Of a stretch of 64,000 nt of DNA, positions 1 through 8,884 are shown piece after piece. The stretch covers positions 41,776 to 105,775 of the forward strand of contig NZ_NPJA01000039.1 of assembly GCF_002251295.1 (NCBI RefSeq), in the 5' to 3' direction. This stretch comes from Prevotella sp. P5-50. Its GTDB lineage: Bacteria; Bacteroidota; Bacteroidia; Bacteroidales; Bacteroidaceae. How positions within the stretch are numbered: position 1 is the stretch's first letter; each line of letters starts with the position of its first letter. The notes under the pieces were generated by a model that had not been told where the DNA came from, made no database searches, and was given only the letters and a program-made list of their open reading frames with translations. Position numbers and translations under genes: made by a program.

Positions 1-498
1 GCATTCGGTATTGGTATTGGAGCTGGTTATCTCTTTGAGACAACATTCCAACGTGAAGCTACTAGTGACTTGACTGGTGAGCGCGGTTCACTGATGGGTG
101 CTATACAGGGACTTCTTCTTGCTCAGTATGAAGTATTGCGCGAGAACGGACATACTCCTTCAGAAGCATTCAATGAGACAGTTGAAGAACTTACCCAAAG
201 CCTTGGCCCGTTGTTCGGTGAAAAGGGTATGGATTGGATGTATGCTAACTGCTCTACAACCGCACAGCGTGGTGCTCTCGATTGGGCTCCTCGTTTCCAT
301 GATGCAATAAAACCTGTTATGGAGTGGCTCTACTATTCTGTTAAGACTGGTAATGAAGCACAGATTTCAATTGATGCTAACTCAAAGCCTGATTATCGTG
401 CCGGCTTGGAGAAAGAGCTTGAAGCTATGCGCAATCAGGAAATGTGGCGTGCAGGTGTGACTGTTCGCAAACTCCGTCCTGAAAACCAGGAAGACTAA
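1..498 (+). CDS. ilvC: Ketol-acid reductoisomerase, C-terminal part (partial at window start)
   Basis: The frame is open from base 1 and encodes the last 165 residues of ketol-acid reductoisomerase, which turns acetolactate or acetohydroxybutyrate into the dihydroxy acid in valine and isoleucine synthesis. Visible are the C-terminal knotted-domain features GIGAGYLFETTF, EATSDLTGERG (conserved metal-binding region), GAIQGLLLAQYEVL and CSTTAQRGALDW. The N-terminal NADPH-binding Rossmann part lies outside the window. A strong terminator follows the stop by about 40 bp, so ilvC is the last gene of its transcript. ilvE lies 47 kb away and not in this operon. Confidence 0.95.
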   Translation, partial: AFGIGIGAGYLFETTFQREATSDLTGERGSLMGAIQGLLLAQYEVLRENGHTPSEAFNETVEELTQSLGPLFGEKGMDWMYANCSTTAQRGALDWAPRFHDAIKPVMEWLYYSVKTGNEAQISIDANSKPDYRAGLEKELEAMRNQEMWRAGVTVRKLRPENQED

Positions 499-540
499 GA
501 GATCATTCTTTTAGAATAGAAAGAATTTATTTGATATTGG

Positions 541-574
541 ACCGTTACCCTCGACCAAGGGTAACGGTTTTTTT
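541..574 (+). terminator. Intrinsic terminator after ilvC
   Basis: A perfect 10-bp stem, ACCGTTACCC (541-550) with GGGTAACGGT (559-568), has an 8-nt loop and is followed by a T run (569-574). Confidence 0.9.
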
Positions 575-667
575 CCATCTGAAGATGAGCGCATAAGATA
601 AATGTCTTTTATTGGTATCTTAGTTAAGAAAAGCTCATCTATAGCATTATATCTCAAAATAATTCAT

Positions 668-675
668 TAACTTTG
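668..675 (+). promoter_or_regulatory. Bacteroidetes -7 box before the NCS2 permease
   Basis: TAACTTTG fits the TAnnTTTG consensus. No good TTTG is seen 19-21 bp upstream. The box ends 1 bp before an ATG at 677, so that ATG would lie at or before the transcription start. This argues for the in-frame ATG at 722. Confidence 0.5.
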
Positions 676-721
676 CATGCAGTTTTTAAATGATACTCTA
701 ACAAAAGCAATTTTTAAGATA

Positions 722-2026
722 ATGAATACGCTCAATCGTCTCTTTGGATTTAATCCTGCAACAATGTCGCTGAAAAAAGAACTGCTCGGTGGCATTACTA
801 CCTTCCTTACAATGGCTTATATTCTTGCCGTACAACCGTCTATACTCAGCAATGCAGGAATGGATCCAGGAGCTGTTTTCACAGCAACGGTGCTCTCCTC
901 TTTGGTAGCTACCATCGTTATGGCTCTTTATGCTAAATTGCCTTTTGCACTGGCCCCTGCAATGGGACTGAATGCATTTTTTGTCTATACCATTGTCTTG
1001 AAGATGGGATATTCTTGGCAATTCGGACTTACGGCCGTTTTTATAGAAGGCGTAATTTTTATTCTTTTGACCATTGCAGGCCTACGTAACAAGATTGTTT
1101 ATGCCATGCCAATACAACTTAGAAAGGCAATATCACCAGGTATCGGGTTGTTTATTGCTTTTATAGGTCTTCAACAGGCTGGCATTATTGTTCATAGTGA
1201 CGCAACACTTGTTACACTTGGCGATCTTCATACAACGCCAGTTTTAGTCGCTCTTTTCGGTATTGTTATTAGTGCAGTTCTTATGGTGAGAAATGTTACT
1301 GGAGGATTGTTGATAGGCATTCTTGCAACAACAGCCATCGGAATTCCTTTGGGAGTAACAGATGTGCAACATGTTAAAACAATTGTAGATACTCCACCGA
1401 GTCTTGCCCCTGTATTCTGTAAAATGGATTGGCAGAATATCTTCACACCTGATATGGCGATTTGTGTGTTTACTCTCCTGTTTATGGATATGTTCGACAC
1501 ATTAGGTACACTTATCGGTGTAGGTAATAGAACAGGATTTGTAGAAAAAGACGGAACGATGCACGGCATGAACAGAGCTTTTTTTGCTGATGCTGTTGGA
1601 ACAACGTTTGGTGCAATCGTTGGAACATCTACAGTCTCGACCTATGTAGAGAGTGCTGCAGGTGTGAACGTTGGTGGTCGTAGCGGACTTACTGCTATGA
1701 CAACTGCCGTTTGTTTTATACTTGCGCTTTTCTTTGCCCCTTTGTTCCTCTTGATTCCCTCTCAGGCAACAGCACCGGCAATGATTATGGTTGGAGTCTT
1801 TATGATGGTTGGCGTCCGTGATATTGATTTTCATGATTATGCGAAAGCAATTCCTTGTTTTATCTGCATTATTATGATGTCTCTATGTTACAGTATTTCC
1901 GATGGTATTCTTCTTGGACTCATAACTTGGGTTATGGTACATGCATTTAGTGGTAAATACCGTGATTTGTCAATAGGTTCTGTTATCCTTGCCCTTCTGT
2001 TTATAATGAAGTATATGTTTTTATAA
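722..2026 (+). CDS. NCS2-family purine permease (AzgA/GhxP-like)
   Basis: A polytopic inner-membrane transporter of about 434 residues and 12 or more hydrophobic segments, of the adenine/guanine/hypoxanthine branch of the NCS2 family, expected to import purine bases by proton symport. Typical are the start NTLNRLFGFNPATMSLKKELLGG, GGITTFLTMAYILAVQPS, LAPAMGLNAFFVYTIVLKMG and the late TSTVSTYVESAAGV segment. An upstream in-frame ATG at 677 would add 15 residues, but it directly abuts a -7 promoter box, so 722 is preferred. It precedes pyrK-pyrD by about 60 bp, so purine salvage and pyrimidine synthesis genes sit together and may be co-transcribed. The exact base specificity cannot be read. Confidence 0.88.
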   Translation: MNTLNRLFGFNPATMSLKKELLGGITTFLTMAYILAVQPSILSNAGMDPGAVFTATVLSSLVATIVMALYAKLPFALAPAMGLNAFFVYTIVLKMGYSWQFGLTAVFIEGVIFILLTIAGLRNKIVYAMPIQLRKAISPGIGLFIAFIGLQQAGIIVHSDATLVTLGDLHTTPVLVALFGIVISAVLMVRNVTGGLLIGILATTAIGIPLGVTDVQHVKTIVDTPPSLAPVFCKMDWQNIFTPDMAICVFTLLFMDMFDTLGTLIGVGNRTGFVEKDGTMHGMNRAFFADAVGTTFGAIVGTSTVSTYVESAAGVNVGGRSGLTAMTTAVCFILALFFAPLFLLIPSQATAPAMIMVGVFMMVGVRDIDFHDYAKAIPCFICIIMMSLCYSISDGILLGLITWVMVHAFSGKYRDLSIGSVILALLFIMKYMFL

Positions 2027-2085
2027 GCGATTTAGTTCAGGAAATGTTAGTAGAACATGACGAAAACTATAAAATAATGATGAAT

Positions 2086-2862
2086 ATGAAAAAATATATA
2101 TGTGATCTTGTGGTGAAGAGTGTTGATCACATCAGTTCGAAACATGTGCTGATTAAATTGACACACGAAGAACCTTTACCTGAAATGTTTCCCGGACAAT
2201 TTGTCGAAGTAAGTATGGAAGGTGTTGATGGCGTTTTGCTTCGCCGTCCAATCTCAATTAATTTTGTAGATAGAACGAATAATGAACTCTGGCTTATGGT
2301 GGCAATGGTCGGCAAGGGCACACGCTACTTAGGACAGGTACAAGTGGGGGATGTTGTCAATTGCGTATTGCCTCTGGGTAATAGTTTTACTATGCCCAAT
2401 AAGTCCTCAGAACGCCTGCTTCTTGTAGGTGGAGGAGTGGGAGTGGCTCCATTGTTATATATGGGTGCAGAAATGAAACGCTTGGGAGTAGAACCGACAT
2501 TTCTGCTTGGTGCACGTTCCAAGGGAGACTTGTTAGAATTAGATCTTTTCAGTCATTATGGCCGTGTTTGTATTACAACGGAAGATGGAACTGAAGGAGA
2601 AAAAGGGTTTGTAACCAATCACTCGATTTTAAAGAAAGAAACATTTGATAGAATAGTTACCTGTGGTCCTAAACCCATGATGATGGCTGTGGCACGATAT
2701 GCTTCTCAAGCAAATGTTGAGTGTGAAGCGTCATTGGAGAATATGATGGCGTGCGGTCTTGGAGCTTGTCTCTGTTGTGTAGAGAAAACAGTAAAGGGTA
2801 ATCTTTGTGTCTGCAAAGATGGTCCTGTATTTAATGTAAAACAATTGTTATGGCAGATCTGA
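2086..2862 (+). CDS. pyrK: Dihydroorotate dehydrogenase B, electron-transfer subunit
   Basis: PyrK carries FAD and a [2Fe-2S] cluster and passes electrons from the PyrD flavin to NAD+ in pyrimidine synthesis. Seen in order are an N-terminal ferredoxin-reductase barrel with the FAD-binding LRRPISI motif, a nucleotide-binding loop GGGVGVAPL, a CGPKPMM motif, and the C-terminal cysteine cluster [11 protein letters not shown] with CVCKDGPVF. The frame is open upstream to ATGs at 2044, 2077 and 2080. The start at 2086 ([13 protein letters not shown]) gives about 258 residues, matches the family length and is my choice. The end overlaps pyrD by 13 bp, which suggests translational coupling of the two subunits. 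Confidence 0.93.
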   Translation: MKKYICDLVVKSVDHISSKHVLIKLTHEEPLPEMFPGQFVEVSMEGVDGVLLRRPISINFVDRTNNELWLMVAMVGKGTRYLGQVQVGDVVNCVLPLGNSFTMPNKSSERLLLVGGGVGVAPLLYMGAEMKRLGVEPTFLLGARSKGDLLELDLFSHYGRVCITTEDGTEGEKGFVTNHSILKKETFDRIVTCGPKPMMMAVARYASQANVECEASLENMMACGLGACLCCVEKTVKGNLCVCKDGPVFNVKQLLWQI

Positions 2863-3758
2863 AAGTGAATATAGGCCATCTGGCACTTAAAAATCCAGTA
2901 ATGACGGCCTCGGGAACATTTGGCTATGGATTAGAGTTTGCAGACTTTATTCCCCTTGACGGTTTAGGAGGATTCATCGTTAAAGGTACCACGTTGAAAG
3001 CACGTGAAGGTAATGATTATCCGCGTATGGCAGAAACTCCCAGTGGTATGCTCAATTGTGTAGGATTGCAAAATAAGGGTGTGGATTATTTCTGCCAGCA
3101 CATCTATCCCCAACTTAAGGATATAAATACTAACGTCATTGTAAATGTTAGCGGTTCGTCACCAGACGATTATGCAGAATGTGCTTCGCGCATTGACGCT
3201 CTTGACAATATTCCAGCAATAGAACTCAATATTTCTTGTCCCAATGTCAAGGATGGAGGAATGGCTTTTGGCGTAACTTGCGCTGGGGCAGAGAGTGTGG
3301 TAAAAGCTGTACGTGAACGTTATCATAAAACGTTAATAGTGAAACTTTCGCCTAATGTTACAAATATAGCCGACATTGCTCGTGCTTGTGAAGCACAGGG
3401 CGCAGACAGTGTTTCGCTTATTAATACATTGATGGGAATGGCCATTGATATAGAAAAACGTCGTCCTGTACTCAGTATCGGTACTGGTGGCTTGAGCGGT
3501 CCTGCGGTTAAACCTGTTGCATTACGTATGGTGTGGCAAGTTGCTCGTGCGGTTAAAATTCCTGTTGTTGGACTTGGTGGTATAATGAATGCCCATGATG
3601 CTATTGAATTTCTTATGGCAGGTGCCACAGCTATTGAGATAGGAACAGCAAACTTTATAGATCCATCAGTTACCATAAAGGTACGTGATGGCATTGATCG
3701 TTGGCTTGATGATCATGGATGTCATTCTGTCCGTGAAATTATAGGTTGCCTCGATTGA
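2850..3758 (+). CDS. pyrD: Dihydroorotate dehydrogenase B, catalytic subunit
   Basis: An FMN TIM-barrel enzyme of 302 residues that oxidises dihydroorotate to orotate. Type 1 features are visible: the [13 protein letters not shown] start, [11 protein letters not shown] with the catalytic cysteine characteristic of class 1 enzymes, a VKLSPNV strand, [15 protein letters not shown], and the C-terminal FMN phosphate-binding GLGGI plus [11 protein letters not shown]. Presence of pyrK immediately upstream, overlapping by 13 bp, identifies the NAD-dependent 1B type rather than the fumarate-dependent 1A type. The next gene, recQ, is convergent with a 34-bp gap. Confidence 0.95.
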   Translation: MADLKVNIGHLALKNPVMTASGTFGYGLEFADFIPLDGLGGFIVKGTTLKAREGNDYPRMAETPSGMLNCVGLQNKGVDYFCQHIYPQLKDINTNVIVNVSGSSPDDYAECASRIDALDNIPAIELNISCPNVKDGGMAFGVTCAGAESVVKAVRERYHKTLIVKLSPNVTNIADIARACEAQGADSVSLINTLMGMAIDIEKRRPVLSIGTGGLSGPAVKPVALRMVWQVARAVKIPVVGLGGIMNAHDAIEFLMAGATAIEIGTANFIDPSVTIKVRDGIDRWLDDHGCHSVREIIGCLD

Positions 3759-3792
3759 TACTTCTTTACTGGTAGATATTCTACATTGCCTC

Positions 3793-5688
3793 TTAAAGGC
3801 TTATTTGAACCGAATCGCTTTTTACGAGCTCTTCAAGAACAAGATAACGGAGAGCTCGTGAAAAGATTTCGGTAGGAATGTGTAGCGCTCGGAGTTCTAC
3901 AAGCAGATGAGGCTTCTTATCGGAGAGAAATTGAAGTATTTGCTTTTGCGCTGCTTGAACATCATCGTCGCTAATAGTAACACACACATCACATTGACCA
4001 CATGTTTTCTCTTGCTTTTCTCCAAAGTAAGAAAGCAACTGCTGTGAACGGCAATGAGTGTTATCCTGTAGATAATGGATCATTGCTTCTATGCGTTGGC
4101 TGAATTGTTTGCGACGGTTTTCATAAACTTCTGCAGGAAACAACAAATGTTTGCTGTCTTCTCGTCTCTGCAGGTAGCGGAGAAAAGGCAACTGGCTAGG
4201 AGGTATGTATTGTATGATGTGCTTGCGCGACAGTTGCAACAGAATGTTGTGTACTTCAGTTCGGTCAATATTGCTGATTGATGCCAGATGAGCTTCATTA
4301 ATATAGGCATATTCAGAAAACATCCCAGAAAAGTTACGTAACATGACAACAATCAGACGATCCTCGTTGGGCGTATTGCCAGTCAGCCGGTATAGTTCGT
4401 CTCTTTCTACGACGAACATCACTCTAGAGGCATTCTCACGTTCTGCAGTGAATTCTAAATAGCCGGCTCTTTGCAGAATTTGTAGGGCAGAATGTACCTG
4501 AACAGGAAAATGGTTGAATTTATAGCAGAAATCTTGTAGGTTGAATTCATGGGAAACACCGTTACCGTCTCCTAATGCTATCTGAAAATAGAATGCTATA
4601 TGGTCGTAAACTTTCCGGATATAATCCTTGTCAGGGAATGTGTCAGCTACACGTTTGCGGAGTTTGACGATATCTTGTTGGCCATAGAGTAGAATAGCTT
4701 GGGCAGGTTTCCCGTCGCGTCCTGCGCGTCCAGCTTCTTGAAAGTAAGCTTCAATAGAGTCAGGGCAGTCGTAGTGAAGCACCAGTCGGACATCTGCTTT
4801 ATCAATGCCCATGCCGAAAGCATTCGTGGCAACAATAATTCTGGTGCGGTCTGCCTGCCAGTCGTTTTGTCGCTTGTCTTTTTCCTCTGTATCAAGTCCA
4901 GCATGGTAGTATGTCGCACTGAATCCTTCTTGGGTAAGTAGTTCTGCTATTTCTCGAGCATGTTTCCGGCTCCGGACATATACGATGGAAGAGGCTGTTG
5001 ATGTGTGTAGAGCTTCTATAAGTTCATGTCGCTTGTCCATAGCTTCTCTGACGATATAGCTGAGATTCTTACGTTCAAATGACATTTGAAACACATTGAA
5101 TGTGCCACCTTTGTCGTCAGGTCGCTGTAATTTGTCTTTGATATCTTCAACTACAGCTGGTGTCGCTGTTGCCGTAAGAGCCAGAATAGGCACATCAGGT
5201 AAAAGAACACGAATGCTTGAAATGTTGAGGTAGCTTGGACGAAAATCATATCCCCATTGGCTGATGCAATGTGCTTCATCTACAGTGATGAAGCTAATTT
5301 GCATATGTCTTAGTTTTGTGATAAACAGTTGGCTTGCCAGGCGTTCTGGTGAGATGTAAAGTAACCGAGTGCCTCCTAATATGCAATTGTCGAGAATGCG
5401 TAACACATCATCATGGCTCATGCTGGAATTGACGGCAGCCGCCAAGATGCCACGTCGTCTCAGATGATTGACTTGGTCTTTCATCAGTGCGATGAGTGGA
5501 GTGATAACTATACAGACTCCCTCACGACAGAGTGCTGGTACCTGAAATGTGATAGACTTACCTCCACCCGTAGGCATAAGGCCAAGCGTGTCATGACCTT
5601 CTCCAATGGATTGAATGATGTCTCGTTGGATTCCGCGGAAATCATCATATCCCCAATAACGTTTGAGAATCTGTTGGTATTTGTCCAT
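3793..5688 (-). CDS. recQ: ATP-dependent DNA helicase RecQ
   Basis: A 631-residue superfamily 2 helicase that unwinds 3'-tailed DNA during recombinational repair. Walker A (PTGGGKS, residues 39-45), DEAH (137-140), the aromatic-rich loop after it (CISQWGYDFRP), helicase motif VI (QEAGRAGRDG) and the RecQ zinc site (CGQCDVC, near residue 555) are all visible. The C-terminus after the zinc-binding region is short and no clear HRDC domain is seen, so this is the shorter RecQ form. It lies 64 bp downstream of recJ on the same strand; RecQ and RecJ act together in processing DNA ends, which makes this a sensible pair. Confidence 0.95.
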   Translation of the reverse strand: MDKYQQILKRYWGYDDFRGIQRDIIQSIGEGHDTLGLMPTGGGKSITFQVPALCREGVCIVITPLIALMKDQVNHLRRRGILAAAVNSSMSHDDVLRILDNCILGGTRLLYISPERLASQLFITKLRHMQISFITVDEAHCISQWGYDFRPSYLNISSIRVLLPDVPILALTATATPAVVEDIKDKLQRPDDKGGTFNVFQMSFERKNLSYIVREAMDKRHELIEALHTSTASSIVYVRSRKHAREIAELLTQEGFSATYYHAGLDTEEKDKRQNDWQADRTRIIVATNAFGMGIDKADVRLVLHYDCPDSIEAYFQEAGRAGRDGKPAQAILLYGQQDIVKLRKRVADTFPDKDYIRKVYDHIAFYFQIALGDGNGVSHEFNLQDFCYKFNHFPVQVHSALQILQRAGYLEFTAERENASRVMFVVERDELYRLTGNTPNEDRLIVVMLRNFSGMFSEYAYINEAHLASISNIDRTEVHNILLQLSRKHIIQYIPPSQLPFLRYLQRREDSKHLLFPAEVYENRRKQFSQRIEAMIHYLQDNTHCRSQQLLSYFGEKQEKTCGQCDVCVTISDDDVQAAQKQILQFLSDKKPHLLVELRALHIPTEIFSRALRYLVLEELVKSDSVQISL

Positions 5689-5752
5689 CTTATGGTCTTT
5701 TCTGTTTGCCAGTCTGCAAGTTTTCTTATCACTTATAGGCAGTACGCTTTCT

Positions 5753-7489
5753 TTATTTAGGAGATTCCGGTGTCTCGCTGGGACGGATGTCGGTTATCTG
5801 CAATTGGATATCCCCACGTTTATAGGCATTTTCTTCGATGGTATAAACAATGTCAAACGAGCGCTTAGACTTGATGTATCTGGCATCTGCGCTTTGTCCG
5901 AAGGCAATTCCATTCATGACAACTGCCGATTTCGAATCTACCAGTTCAAGTTTGATGTGTTCTTGATGGCGGCCTACAACTTTCGATGTTCCATAGTCAT
6001 AGACGTTGCGTGTAAGAAAGAGAGGCTTCTCGTTGGCAGGTCCGTGAGGGGCAAGTTTTCGCAAATCGCCGTGTAGGCGTTTGGTGATGTCCTTAAAGTC
6101 GATTTCTTCGTCGATGTCAAGTGTTGGCAACGTTTGTTCTGGTAGAATATGTTGTTTGACGTATTCCTGGAAACGACGACGGAATTCAGGGATGTTCTCC
6201 TGTCTCAGGGTGAGTCCTACTGCGTAGGTGTGACCACCGAAGTTCTCAAGGATATCTCTGCAGTTTTTGATGGCATCATAGATGTCGAATCCTGCTACGG
6301 AACGTGCAGATCCTGTCGCGATGCCATCTATAATGGTGAGAACGACAGTTGGCCGATAGTATATTTCCGTCAAGCGTGAGGCAACGATGCCTACAACTCC
6401 TTTTTTCCATCCTTCATCGTACAGCACGATAGACGACATATGTTGCTGACTTTCCAAGCGAGCCACGATTTCATTGGCCTCTATGGTCATCTGCTTGTCT
6501 ATGTCCTTTCGCTGCTCGTTGTATTCGTTAATGCGATTAGCTTCTGTCAGTGCACGTTGGAGATCGCGTTCTACAAGCAGTTCCACAGCTTCCTTTCCGT
6601 TTTGCATTCTTCCACTTGCGTTGATGCGTGGACCGATTTTGAAAACAATGTCGCTCATGGTTAACTCTCGTCCGGTCAATCCACAAATATTGATAATGGC
6701 CTTGAGACCAATAGATGGGTTGATGTTGAGTTGTTTCAGTCCATGAAATGCCAGAATGCGATTTTCGCCGGTTACAGGCACGAGGTCTGCCGCAATGCTG
6801 ACTGCGCATAAATCGAGTAGAGGAGTCAGTCTTGAGAATGGAATACCGTTATTTTTTGCGAATGCCTGCATCAGCTTGAAACCTACGCCGCATCCGCAAA
6901 GATGCTTGAACGGATAGGACGAGTCGGTGCGTTTAGGGTTGAGTATAGCCACTGCTGGAGGCAGAATCTCATCTGGCACATGGTGGTCGCAGATGATGAA
7001 ATCTATGCCTTGTTGTTTGGCATAGGTAATCTCCTCAATGGCCTTGATGCCACAGTCAAGTACAATGATGAGTTTAACTCCTGTTTCCTTGGCATAGTCT
7101 ATTCCTTTGTAGCTTACTCCGTATCCTTCTTCTTCTCGGTTAGGGATGTAATAGTCGATGTTGGAATAAAACTGCATAAGAAATTTATAGACGAGTGCCA
7201 CTGCTGTGCATCCGTCCACGTCATAGTCACCATACACCATGATGCGTTCCTTGCGTCCCATTGCATCGTTGAGCCTATCTACGGCCACATCCATATCGTT
7301 CATCAGAAAAGGATCGATGAGTTCGTTCATCATCGGTCTGAAGAAACGTTTTGCTGCCGATTCAGTTTTGATGCCTCTGCTGATAAGCAAATCTGCAACA
7401 ATGGGACTCATGTTGATTTTCTCGGCCAGTTCTTTAATTGCTTGTTGCCGTTCTGGTGTAGGAGGTTCGTAATTCCATTGGTAGTGCAT
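5753..7489 (-). CDS. recJ: Single-stranded-DNA-specific 5'-3' exonuclease RecJ
   Basis: A 578-residue DHH-family nuclease that degrades 5' single strands in RecF-type recombination, mismatch repair and base excision repair. The DHH phosphoesterase core is present: YGDYDVDG near 87-93, LDCG near 144-147 and CDHH near 167-170. The DHHA1 motif NFGGHTYAVGL and a C-terminal OB-like region follow. Length matches the family. It is probably co-transcribed with recQ downstream. Confidence 0.95.
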   Translation of the reverse strand: MHYQWNYEPPTPERQQAIKELAEKINMSPIVADLLISRGIKTESAAKRFFRPMMNELIDPFLMNDMDVAVDRLNDAMGRKERIMVYGDYDVDGCTAVALVYKFLMQFYSNIDYYIPNREEEGYGVSYKGIDYAKETGVKLIIVLDCGIKAIEEITYAKQQGIDFIICDHHVPDEILPPAVAILNPKRTDSSYPFKHLCGCGVGFKLMQAFAKNNGIPFSRLTPLLDLCAVSIAADLVPVTGENRILAFHGLKQLNINPSIGLKAIINICGLTGRELTMSDIVFKIGPRINASGRMQNGKEAVELLVERDLQRALTEANRINEYNEQRKDIDKQMTIEANEIVARLESQQHMSSIVLYDEGWKKGVVGIVASRLTEIYYRPTVVLTIIDGIATGSARSVAGFDIYDAIKNCRDILENFGGHTYAVGLTLRQENIPEFRRRFQEYVKQHILPEQTLPTLDIDEEIDFKDITKRLHGDLRKLAPHGPANEKPLFLTRNVYDYGTSKVVGRHQEHIKLELVDSKSAVVMNGIAFGQSADARYIKSKRSFDIVYTIEENAYKRGDIQLQITDIRPSETPESPK

Positions 7490-7580
7490 TTATATATTGT
7501 TCTTATTTTTTCTTTATTTCAGATACTATCGGCTTTACAATAGCCAATATGCGGTGTAAAGTTACAAAGAAAAAACAAGA

Positions 7581-7622
7581 AATCGGAACATACCATGGAA
7601 AAAATCATGGTATGTTCCGATT
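7581..7622 (-). terminator. Strong hairpin terminator after the C1 peptidase gene
   Basis: A 17-bp perfect inverted repeat (7581-7597 with 7606-7622, loop 7598-7605) lies 20 bp past the stop of the minus-strand peptidase gene. On the minus strand it is followed by a T-rich tract. It isolates recJ-recQ from the peptidase transcript. Confidence 0.85.
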
Positions 7623-7643
7623 TTACATATAAAAGGTCATTTA

Positions 7644-8843
7644 TTAGATGCCGAGTTTTTTGCGGATATCCTTAGGAATAGCGTTTTTGTTAACGGTGTA
7701 ATCCATCGTGTTTGCTGCGATAAAGGTTTTAGTCATATACCAAATTCCTTTATATTCGCCAGTTTCTCCCCATGAGTTCTTAACCATATAGTATTCGCGT
7801 CCGTTTTGGTCTTTGGCAATACCGAAGATGAGCATGCCGTGGTCATCGGTGAGCTCCCAGTTGTCGAAACGCTCTTGACGCATTTCCTGTGTTGCTTTAA
7901 CTTCGGGTACGGTGCATCCGAGTGAGTCGATGAGATTGCGTTTTTTCTGGGCAGTCATCTTGAGCCAGCGTGCCATGTCGCTTCCCTGAAGGCTCTCAGT
8001 CTTCTTGGTGTCGATGGCATAAGCCAATCCATTGCGTGTGAATCCTTCTTCTGAAACGTCTCCGCCCCATGCTACAGTGTAGCCGTTCATAATGGCATTA
8101 TCAATGATTTTCATCATTTCGTCCATAGGTACGTTGTAGCTCAGAGGATTGCGCCAGTTGTCCTGTACTTCAACAGCATAAGCAGTATAGAAAGGATGGT
8201 GAGTGAAAGAAGTTATGCTAACGTAGTCGTTCCAGTCGAGACCGAGTGAAGCAGCAAAACTCTTTGGAGTGTATTTTTTGCCTTGGTAGGTGAATTCTTC
8301 CGGACATTTGCCAAGATATGCATCGAGAATGCCCTGCAGTCCAACTTTCCACTGGTTAGAGATTTTCTTAGCATTGCTTTTTGATACGGCAGCCACGTAT
8401 GGTTCAAGCAGAGAGAAGAACTCGTTGAAGTTGTTGAGAGAGTCACCATAGAGTGAACCAGGGAAAGGCATGGCCTCTTCTGGACAGATTCCGTAGTTCT
8501 GGAGCACGTAATGCACATCATAAGCTGATCCGCCTTGTGCAAACTGGCAGTCTCCGTGCAGTCTTACAACCTGTATGGCACGGTCCATGTAGTCCTTGTT
8601 GGCCACAAAACTCTCACAGAGGTCATAGGTCTTACCTGTCTTTTTCAGAATTTCTGCCTCAAAGTACGAAAGAGTAGAATAGGCCCAGCACGTACCCGAA
8701 CGGTTCTGGTCCTTGATAGATGTAATAGGATTCTCCTTGACAACGGTGAATACCGGTTTGTTTTTGTTCTCAGTCTTTTTTTCCTGAGCCTGAGCACCAA
8801 TGGCAAGAATTGCCATTATTGCGATAATGAATGTTTTCTTCAT
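7644..8843 (-). CDS. Secreted C1-family (bleomycin hydrolase/aminopeptidase C-like) cysteine peptidase
   Basis: A 399-residue papain-fold peptidase of the C1B type. The catalytic set is complete: Gln46 and Cys52 in DQNRSGTCWAYS, His335 in DDHGMLI and Asn356 in VKNSWGE. The start at 8843 gives a clean signal peptide (MKKTFIIAIMAILAIGAQAQ), so the enzyme is exported, unlike classical cytosolic aminopeptidase C. An in-frame start at 8960 would add 39 mostly basic residues that spoil the signal and is rejected. It is followed by a strong terminator. The next gene upstream on the same strand encodes Xaa-Pro aminopeptidase, so the two peptidases may share a transcript and work on peptides. Confidence 0.9.
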   Translation of the reverse strand: MKKTFIIAIMAILAIGAQAQEKKTENKNKPVFTVVKENPITSIKDQNRSGTCWAYSTLSYFEAEILKKTGKTYDLCESFVANKDYMDRAIQVVRLHGDCQFAQGGSAYDVHYVLQNYGICPEEAMPFPGSLYGDSLNNFNEFFSLLEPYVAAVSKSNAKKISNQWKVGLQGILDAYLGKCPEEFTYQGKKYTPKSFAASLGLDWNDYVSITSFTHHPFYTAYAVEVQDNWRNPLSYNVPMDEMMKIIDNAIMNGYTVAWGGDVSEEGFTRNGLAYAIDTKKTESLQGSDMARWLKMTAQKKRNLIDSLGCTVPEVKATQEMRQERFDNWELTDDHGMLIFGIAKDQNGREYYMVKNSWGETGEYKGIWYMTKTFIAANTMDYTVNKNAIPKDIRKKLGI

Positions 8844-8884
8844 AATTAGTTCTCTTTTTTTATTTATTTGTTGCTTGTTCGTTT

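Noticed and set aside
677..721. Upstream start of the NCS2 permease at 677
   Set aside because: The ATG is 1 bp after a -7 promoter box, so it is unlikely to be in the message.
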